A model generated the notes under the pieces. That model was not told the DNA's origin, made no database searches, and saw only the letters and a program-made list of their open reading frames with translations. Shown in pieces: positions 1-4,751 of a stretch of 6,223 bases of DNA. Source of the DNA: Campylobacteraceae bacterium (GTDB lineage Bacteria; Campylobacterota; Campylobacteria; Campylobacterales; Sulfurovaceae). Location: positions 1-6,223 of the forward strand of contig JAMOSA010000269.1 in NCBI GenBank assembly GCA_027063325.1. The letters are read 5' to 3'. The position numbers and the translations under genes are program-made. Every line of letters begins with the position of its first letter. Within the stretch, counting starts at the first letter, position 1.

Positions 1-909
1 ATCTGCTGTACACCAGTATGTATCATTCTCTCTTACATCAAATACCCACTCCATTGTAAGCTGAGCCCATAGTATATAACCAGCCTGAGAGTGCTGTACA
101 CCTTTTGGTTTGCCTGTACTTCCTGATGTATATAACAAAAACAGAGGATCTTCACTATCCATTACCTCTGGTTCACACTCATCATCTTGATTATCTATCA
201 ATTCATTATAACTATAATCTCTTCCGCCTATCCATACAATATCTTCAAAGTTTCTTTGTACTACAAGAACTTTCTCTACACTCTTGCAACCCTCTTCCAG
301 TGCAGTATCTACTACTGGCTTTAGCATATATGGTTTACCTTTTCTATATGCACCATCAGCTGTAATTACCACTTTGGCATCTGCATCTTCTATTCTGTCT
401 CTTAGGGCTTCTGCACTAAATCCACCAAATACTACAGAGTGAATTGCACCAATCCTAGCACATGCAAGCATTGCATAAGCAGCCTCTGGAATCATAGGCA
501 TATAGAGTACTACTCTATCTCCTTTTTGTACCCCAAACTCATTTTTTAGTAAATTTGCCATACGATTTACATTTCTATATAGTTCCAAATATGTAATTAT
601 CTGCTTATCTCCTCTATCACCCTCAAAGATAATTGCAGCTTTGTTTTTGCGGAATTCTATATGTCTATCTATACACTGTGCAGATACATTTATCTTGCCA
701 CCTACAAACCATTTGTAAAATGGTGCATTACTCTCATCTAATACTCTCTCATAAGGCTCTATCCAATTGAGTTTCTCTTTTGCCAACTTATCCCAAAAAC
801 CTTCATAATCCTCTTTTGCAAACTCTACCAATTCATTGTATTCACACATATTCTTAATGCGTGCATCTTTGGATACCCATTTGGTTGGATTATACTTCTC
901 TTGCAGCAT
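1..909 (-). CDS. acs: Acetyl-CoA synthetase (AMP-forming), N-terminal part, cut by window edge
   Basis: Activates acetate with ATP to acetyl-AMP and then forms acetyl-CoA in the cytoplasm, feeding acetate into central metabolism. My translation from the ATG at 909 gives 303 residues with no stop before the left edge. The first ~80 residues match the ACAS N-terminal domain (YNELVEF, GFWDKLAKE, NAPFYKWFVGGK). AMP-binding-domain motifs follow: GDRVVLYMPMIPEA, ARIGAIHSVVFGGFS, the P-loop YTSGSTGKPKGV at residues 260-271, and YWCTAD at the edge. Family members are about 650 residues, so a little under half is present and the C-terminal lid domain with the acetylatable lysine lies outside. The start is fixed by AAGGAG five bases upstream. 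A 99-bp gap with a dyad separates it from the upstream ppx, so it may have its own promoter. No frameshift is seen. Confidence 0.96.
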   Translation of the reverse strand, partial: MLQEKYNPTKWVSKDARIKNMCEYNELVEFAKEDYEGFWDKLAKEKLNWIEPYERVLDESNAPFYKWFVGGKINVSAQCIDRHIEFRKNKAAIIFEGDRGDKQIITYLELYRNVNRMANLLKNEFGVQKGDRVVLYMPMIPEAAYAMLACARIGAIHSVVFGGFSAEALRDRIEDADAKVVITADGAYRKGKPYMLKPVVDTALEEGCKSVEKVLVVQRNFEDIVWIGGRDYSYNELIDNQDDECEPEVMDSEDPLFLLYTSGSTGKPKGVQHSQAGYILWAQLTMEWVFDVRENDTYWCTAD

Positions 910-914
910 ATATA

Positions 915-920
915 CTCCTT
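915..920 (-). promoter_or_regulatory. Ribosome binding site of acs
   Basis: AAGGAG, five bases (TATAT) before the ATG at 909. It is a near-perfect Shine-Dalgarno sequence and decides the acs start. A TATAAA hexamer at 933-928 could be a -10 box but would leave only about 12 bases of leader, so I do not call it a promoter. Confidence 0.8.
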
Positions 921-944
921 ATGATTCTTTATAGCTAAAGATAA

Positions 945-1005
945 CACAAAAATAGAAAATTATTAATTTATATAATAAATTAGATATAGTTTTTCTATTT
1001 TTGTG
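945..1005. repeat. Nested inverted repeat in the ppx-acs gap (possible terminator or operator)
   Basis: Two perfect 15-bp inverted arms lie at 945-959 (CACAAAAATAGAAAA) and 991-1005 (TTTTCTATTTTTGTG). Inside them is a second perfect dyad with 8-bp arms, 964-971 (TAATTTAT) and 975-982 (ATAAATTA), around a 3-base centre. The two centres (975 and 973) nearly coincide, so the whole 61 bases can fold into one long hairpin with a small internal bulge. The structure starts three bases after the ppx stop codon and ends 36 bases before the acs start. Read on the minus strand, the inner hairpin is preceded by an A-rich stretch and followed by a T-rich stretch, like an intrinsic terminator. However, the stem has only three G-C pairs, so it is a weak one. 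An operator flanking an acs promoter inside the loop is the alternative. Confidence 0.6.
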
Positions 1006-1008
1006 ATA

Positions 1009-1908
1009 CTATTTGCTACATAGCATCAATGCGACACCCTCTCTAAGTCCATCATCTATAACAATTACACTATCTTTACCTACTATATCAAATAGTTTGG
1101 CAAATATTACAATACCAGATACTATCAAATCTGCCCTACCAACTCCTACTAGTCTCTCTTGTTTTTCCTGCGACAAAGATAGTAATCTATCAAGATGATA
1201 ATATAATTCATCTTTATTTAATTTTGTACCATTGACTATATCTGCATCATATGTATAATAATCCAAACCATGCTTGAGTGCAGCTATGGTAGTGGGAGTT
1301 CCAGCAGTTGCTACAAACATATCAACATCACCATATTTGGATATACAATCTTTATAAAATTTATCTATTTGATTCATCTCCTCTTTTATGCCACTTTTTA
1401 ATCTATCAAGAGAGTTGTATTTGTGTGTCATAGTCACTATACCTACAGGAAAACTCTTTGATACAACTCTATTTTGATAACTCAAAACCAATTCAGTACT
1501 GCCACCACCAATATCAACAAGCACAAAGCTTTTACTATCAAATCCCTCTTTAGCCAAAGAACTCTTTACAGCTAGTAGTGTCAAATTTGCTTCTGTATCA
1601 CCATCAATAACTTCAAATTTAACTCCACTTTGTTTATAAATCTCAAATAAAGCTTCAACAGAATTACTAGCTCTTCTCATAGCTTCAGTAGTAACAGCTT
1701 TGTATTCACCCATATCTATAATATCTTTTGCCTCTTTCAAAGCTTCTACAACTCTGTTTATTGCATCTTTGCCTATGATACCTTTGCTATGCAACATTTT
1801 TGCTGTTGAGACTATCTTCTCATATTTAGCTACTTTTGTACCACTTTCACACTCAATTGCTACAACCCTAAGAGTATTTGACCCCAAATCAATACCAACT
1901 TTAATCAT
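1009..1908 (-). CDS. ppx: Ppx/GppA family phosphatase (exopolyphosphatase / pppGpp phosphohydrolase)
   Basis: A 299-residue protein of the ASKHA (actin/Hsp70-like) fold Ppx/GppA family. These enzymes remove terminal phosphate from polyphosphate or from pppGpp in the cytoplasm. Visible motifs: phosphate-1 loop DLGSNTLR (7-14), VTTEAMRRASN (72-82), a Glu in GDTEANL (E106) at the place of the family's catalytic glutamate, phosphate-2 loop DIGGGSTE (132-139), ATAGTPTTIAAL (200-211) and DDGLREGVAL (285-294). The length is that of the short two-domain form; the longer E. coli type carries extra C-terminal helical/HD-like domains. The sequence cannot tell polyphosphate from pppGpp as substrate. The ATG lies inside the last codons of the upstream RAMP gene (ATGATTAA, 8-base overlap, different frame), so it is translationally coupled to the CRISPR operon. 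A weak GGAAG lies upstream. Whether it works with the Cas proteins or is merely the chromosomal gene next to an inserted locus is unknown. Confidence 0.94.
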   Translation of the reverse strand: MIKVGIDLGSNTLRVVAIECESGTKVAKYEKIVSTAKMLHSKGIIGKDAINRVVEALKEAKDIIDMGEYKAVTTEAMRRASNSVEALFEIYKQSGVKFEVIDGDTEANLTLLAVKSSLAKEGFDSKSFVLVDIGGGSTELVLSYQNRVVSKSFPVGIVTMTHKYNSLDRLKSGIKEEMNQIDKFYKDCISKYGDVDMFVATAGTPTTIAALKHGLDYYTYDADIVNGTKLNKDELYYHLDRLLSLSQEKQERLVGVGRADLIVSGIVIFAKLFDIVGKDSVIVIDDGLREGVALMLCSK

Positions 1909-2656
1909 TTATACTACTTCCAACTGTTATATAAAAAGCACTACTATTTTGTTTGACTTTTGGTCTGTTTTCACTAAAATCAAATTCAGCCAAAAGTTCT
2001 AATTCGCCTATAAACTTTTGATTATTAAACTCTACAAAATTGGATATTGGTTCATTTTTTGGATAATCATTATTGTTATATTTTCCTTTTACTACTTCAT
2101 AATCAAAATTTTCTTCTATTGGTTCACCCTCTAATCTCATTAATCCAAATCCATATCTACTATCACTACCGATATAAATCTCTTTTGGAATTTCTATATC
2201 TTCATCTATTTTCAGATATCCCACCCAAAAAAATTGTTTTTTTTCATCTTTATCTTGTGGTAAAATTATATCAATTTCATGCAAACTTTCATCTTTGGCA
2301 TTTAAACTATTTGGACTTATAGCTGTAGATAAATAAGTGGTAACAAACTCATATCTAAACTCTCTCTCACTCATCTCTCCCAAATAAAACTCTCCATCTT
2401 GATATTTTGGATATAAAACTTCTCCATCTCCTATTTTAGGATAAAAGCAAGTTATATTTTCAAAAAGTTTTTGATTTTGTTGATTTTTATAGTCTGATTT
2501 TGTCCAACCTTTTTCTTTTCCATAAACATTAGTTAAAGCTCCCCATATGCTTTGACCTGTGATAAAAATCCTTGTTTCATTAATAACTCCATGCTTTTTA
2601 TAACCTAAATTTATGGGTTGGAGTTGTTTAAAGGTTAATTTATACCATTGACTCAT
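1901..2656 (-). CDS. Divergent RAMP-superfamily Cas protein, possible Cas5 (Cmr3/Csx10-like) subunit
   Basis: 251 residues, least certain of the Cas genes. RAMP character comes from three places. The N-terminal strand and loop YKLTFKQLQPINLG leads to ITGQSIWGALTN (32-43), where other RAMPs have IPGSSLKGALR. TTYLSTAISPNSLNAKDESLHE (106-127) resembles the Csx10-like TAI...TA..g.Ly segment. A glycine-rich loop IGSDSRYGFGLMRL (162-175) has the form of the RAMP signature G-rich loop. About 75 residues follow that loop, rich in Asn, Lys and Glu, with no recognised motif. It is last among the Cas genes, directly after the small subunit, where III-C-like loci carry a Cas5/Cmr3 subunit that would hold the crRNA 5' tag. 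This is position plus weak motifs, hence a guess. The start overlaps the preceding stop (TAATG), with AAAGG seven bases upstream. Its last codons contain the ppx start. Confidence 0.68.
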   Translation of the reverse strand: MSQWYKLTFKQLQPINLGYKKHGVINETRIFITGQSIWGALTNVYGKEKGWTKSDYKNQQNQKLFENITCFYPKIGDGEVLYPKYQDGEFYLGEMSEREFRYEFVTTYLSTAISPNSLNAKDESLHEIDIILPQDKDEKKQFFWVGYLKIDEDIEIPKEIYIGSDSRYGFGLMRLEGEPIEENFDYEVVKGKYNNNDYPKNEPISNFVEFNNQKFIGELELLAEFDFSENRPKVKQNSSAFYITVGSSIND

Positions 2657-3012
2657 TATATAGCCTTTGCATGGTATCTTGCATAAGTTAGAGTTTTTTC
2701 TATTAACTCTTTTGTAAATAATAAATTTGGTAAATTTTTTGATAACTCTTGAAAATATGCTTCATAATTATTTTTATTATCTTTTTGTGGTATCTCTTTT
2801 GTTACTTTAAGTATATTTTCTATCTTTTCTATAAAAACATCACTAATATTATTTGCTTTACAATAAACCCAATAAGCATATACCCCATCATTAGACAATA
2901 CACCAAGTACTTTATCAATATAATTTTTGTACTTTGTTTTATCTTTACCTTTACCTTTGATTGCTTCTACTATCTCAAACCCTACTTTATTTATAGTTGC
3001 ATCTAAATTCAT
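2656..3012 (-). CDS. cas11: Type III CRISPR small subunit, Cmr5/Cas11-like
   Basis: 118 residues, predicted all-helical and rich in lysine, the size of Cmr5/Csm2 small subunits, which form the inner filament of the effector complex and contact the target RNA. The resemblance to Cmr5 is in spacing more than identity: YKNYIDKVLGVLSNDGVYAYWVYCKANN (28-55) sits where Cmr5 has Y.s..r.lP..I..nGL...laFl.sk, and the C-terminus TLTYARYHAKAI (107-118) resembles the LT..WlkRfAeA ending of that family. The gene order between the Cas7 gene (with two genes intervening) and the last RAMP gene fits. The start ATG shares ATGA with the MNT stop and has a strong AAGGAG seven bases upstream. The stop TAA overlaps the next ATG by one base. 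An unrelated helical protein cannot be fully excluded. Confidence 0.72.
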   Translation of the reverse strand: MNLDATINKVGFEIVEAIKGKGKDKTKYKNYIDKVLGVLSNDGVYAYWVYCKANNISDVFIEKIENILKVTKEIPQKDNKNNYEAYFQELSKNLPNLLFTKELIEKTLTYARYHAKAI

Positions 3013-3290
3013 ATCTCTTCTCCTTTTATTGCTTCTTTTTCTATCAATCTATTAAAATCTTTGTGAATAATTAAATCTATTGGTTTTAAAAGCTTCTCTT
3101 CTAAGTAAAATATCGCTTTTGCTTTTTTGCTTCTTTGGTCTATATTGTTTTTTGGTATGATAAATATATCTATATCTCCACCTTTTACTTTATCATCAAG
3201 CCTACTTCCAAAAATATAGATTTTAGCTTCTCCAAATATATCCAAAAGAGTAGATTTAATTATCTCTATCTCTTGTTTGCTTAATCTCAT
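3009..3290 (-). CDS. mntA: MNT-type minimal nucleotidyltransferase, antitoxin of a HEPN/MNT pair
   Basis: 93 residues, the whole minimal nucleotidyltransferase fold of the DNA polymerase beta superfamily. The active-site signature is complete: GS at 28-29, then D39-I-D41 (GSx9DxD in IYIFGSRLDDKVKGGDIDIF), with a third acidic residue at D72 in KPIDLII. In characterised HepT/MntA pairs the MNT protein transfers AMP from ATP to the tyrosine of the HEPN motif RX4HXY and so silences the ribonuclease. The same reaction is inferred here because all catalytic residues are present and the HEPN gene is adjacent. The ATG at 3290 is the only Met and is preceded nine bases earlier by AGAGG; it lies 35 bases inside the HEPN gene. 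The stop shares ATGA with the cas11 start. Its position inside a CRISPR effector operon is unusual. Confidence 0.92.
   Translation of the reverse strand: MRLSKQEIEIIKSTLLDIFGEAKIYIFGSRLDDKVKGGDIDIFIIPKNNIDQRSKKAKAIFYLEEKLLKPIDLIIHKDFNRLIEKEAIKGEEI
3020..3025 (-). promoter_or_regulatory. Strong ribosome binding site of cas11 inside the MNT gene
   Basis: AAGGAG seven bases before the cas11 ATG at 3012, within the last codons of the MNT gene. It is the best site in this part of the operon and should keep small-subunit synthesis high whatever the level of the HEPN/MNT pair. Confidence 0.65.
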
Positions 3291-3741
3291 TAAAATAATC
3301 CTCTAACCTTTGGCTAAGTGCTATCAAATACCAAACCTCTTTATAGATAAAATTTATCTCTTCTATCATACTATCTTCTTCATTTGGATACTCATGAGCT
3401 ATAGCATTTCTAGCATCTCTTAAAGCTCTCCATCTATCTATATCTAAAAGCCCCTCTCTTTCAAGTTCACTAAGAATTTTGACAAAAGAGATATTGGTAT
3501 CAAATCCACTATATTCCAAAATATATCTAAAAATCTTTTGACCTAAAAGGTCTTGAAGTTTAGAAAATCTAAAAACCAAAACATCTAATTTATCTAACTC
3601 TCTTTCTGATAGAGATTGAAAACTCTCCAAACTCAAAGGCATTTTTTTATCTAAAAGCAATTTTACACTCTTGATTTTTTCTATATGCTTCTTTGCTTCA
3701 AAGAAATAACTCTCTAACTTCTCTTTAGTTTTGTTTTTCAT
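3256..3741 (-). CDS. hepT: HEPN-domain ribonuclease toxin (HepT-like)
   Basis: 161 residues, predicted all-helical, with the HEPN ribonuclease motif RNAIAHEY at R111-H116-Y118 (form RX4HXY). In HepT toxins the Arg and His cut RNA and the Tyr is the site of AMPylation by the partner MNT. Nothing essential looks lost, so it should be an active or activatable RNase. It is somewhat longer than typical HepT (about 130-145). There is no CARF domain, so it is not a Csm6/Csx1-type ring-nucleotide effector. I chose the ATG at 3741 because it shares ATGA with the stop of the Cas7 gene and has GGTGA nine bases upstream; an ATG at 3750 would add three residues (MQR). It lies between the cas7 and MNT genes, and the MNT start is inside its last codons. 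A role as TA toxin, as abortive-infection effector, or both, is inferred. Confidence 0.92.
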   Translation of the reverse strand: MKNKTKEKLESYFFEAKKHIEKIKSVKLLLDKKMPLSLESFQSLSERELDKLDVLVFRFSKLQDLLGQKIFRYILEYSGFDTNISFVKILSELEREGLLDIDRWRALRDARNAIAHEYPNEEDSMIEEINFIYKEVWYLIALSQRLEDYFNEIKQTRDRDN

Positions 3742-4748
3742 TCTTTGCATTCACCATTTTTTAAATCAGATAAAATCTCCATTCTCCCAAATCCTCGTGT
3801 AGTCATTCCTCCAATTCCCAAAGAGTTAAAATATTGTTTGCTATCATCTAAAGCACAAAATATATCATTTAACTCTGGTAAATTCTCTCCTCCCTCTCTT
3901 TTAAATCCTCTAACTTCTCCACAAAAGATAGTGCCTCGTGGGATTGCTTCACTTGTAAATAATGCTTTTTCTTTCGCTGCTCCTGTGATTGGGTCAATGG
4001 AAACAGAGGTTCTAACTTCAAGGTTTGAGTTAATTATTTGAGCGATTAAAGAGTCTGGGACTATTACTATATCATCTAAATTCAATCCACTATCTTTTAA
4101 ATCATCTTCATTCAAGCTATGAGTACCCTCAACTTCCAAATTTAACCAACCAAGATTTAAATAACCTTCATCACCTTTTGATGTTAAAATCCTATTCTCT
4201 TCAACTGAAATATCTTTTTTTAATAACTTTGGAGAAGTTATCCATCTAACCCCAAGCCTTGTATAAACTGGGAAAAATAAAATATTTAAATCACTAAAAA
4301 ATAGCATTCCTTGATTGGATATATCTTTTTTACTAAATCCAAAAGCTTTACATACTATACAGTGTCCACAATGTCCGCTATCTTTATTTTGCATCTCTTC
4401 TAAAGTTTCTTTTGACAAATCATCTTGACCAGCACATTTTATTCTTGCATATCTATTTTTATCAAAGTTTTTTATCCAATTTTCAGGGTTATTAAAAAGT
4501 TCTTCTATTTTTTCTTTTGCTCTTTTTGCCAAATCTTTTTTATACTCATCTTTAAAGCTACTTTGTAACTCCAAAGCCACATAATATCTCCAAGTTCCAG
4601 CTATTGAACTACCCGGAATTTTTGGTATTTTAGTTATTGGGTCTCTAACTATTGTATTATCTACTCTACCGATAGTAAATCCGCCTGTTCCAATATATAT
4701 TGGGTCTGTTGCTTGTGCTATAATGTTTTTTGTTATTAAATTTGTCAT
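3738..4748 (-). CDS. cmr4: Type III CRISPR RAMP protein, Cas7 group (Cmr4-like backbone subunit)
   Basis: 336 residues. Cas7 subunits line the crRNA and cut target RNA at 6-nt intervals in type III complexes. The N-terminus shows the family pattern IYIGTGGFTIGRVDNTIVRDP (17-37) followed by IPGSSIAGTWR (44-54). D30 in the GRVDN loop sits where Csm3/Cmr4 keep the catalytic aspartate, so target-RNA cleavage seems retained. A Cys cluster CGHCIVCKAFGF (127-138: C127, C130, C133, with H126, H129 and C105 near) is a likely zinc site, as in Csm3-like proteins. FFPVYTRLGVRWITSP (158-173) matches the PVRS..G.f.wvTsP segment of Cmr4. The glycine-rich loop GIGGMTTRGFGR (311-322) closes the RAMP fold. The start lies three bases after the csx11 stop, with AAAGGAG (4764-4758) nine bases upstream inside the csx11 end. 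It could also be named csm3-like. Confidence 0.9.
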   Translation of the reverse strand: MTNLITKNIIAQATDPIYIGTGGFTIGRVDNTIVRDPITKIPKIPGSSIAGTWRYYVALELQSSFKDEYKKDLAKRAKEKIEELFNNPENWIKNFDKNRYARIKCAGQDDLSKETLEEMQNKDSGHCGHCIVCKAFGFSKKDISNQGMLFFSDLNILFFPVYTRLGVRWITSPKLLKKDISVEENRILTSKGDEGYLNLGWLNLEVEGTHSLNEDDLKDSGLNLDDIVIVPDSLIAQIINSNLEVRTSVSIDPITGAAKEKALFTSEAIPRGTIFCGEVRGFKREGGENLPELNDIFCALDDSKQYFNSLGIGGMTTRGFGRMEILSDLKNGECKE

Positions 4749-4751
4749 TTT

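Noticed and set aside
910..1008. A confident acs promoter in the gap
   Set aside because: TATAAA at 933-928 and TATA-rich sequence in the dyad loop both resemble -10 boxes, but no convincing -35 element is at proper distance and AT-rich sequence gives such matches by chance.
910..1008. Mobile element or attachment site at the Cas/ppx/acs boundary
   Set aside because: No transposase, integrase, tRNA or flanking direct repeat is present. The inverted repeat is internal to a short gap and does not flank any gene.
3256..3741. Reading the HEPN protein as a Csm6/Csx1-type effector
   Set aside because: At 161 residues there is no room for a CARF domain, and the RX4HXY motif next to an MNT gene is that of HepT-type toxins.
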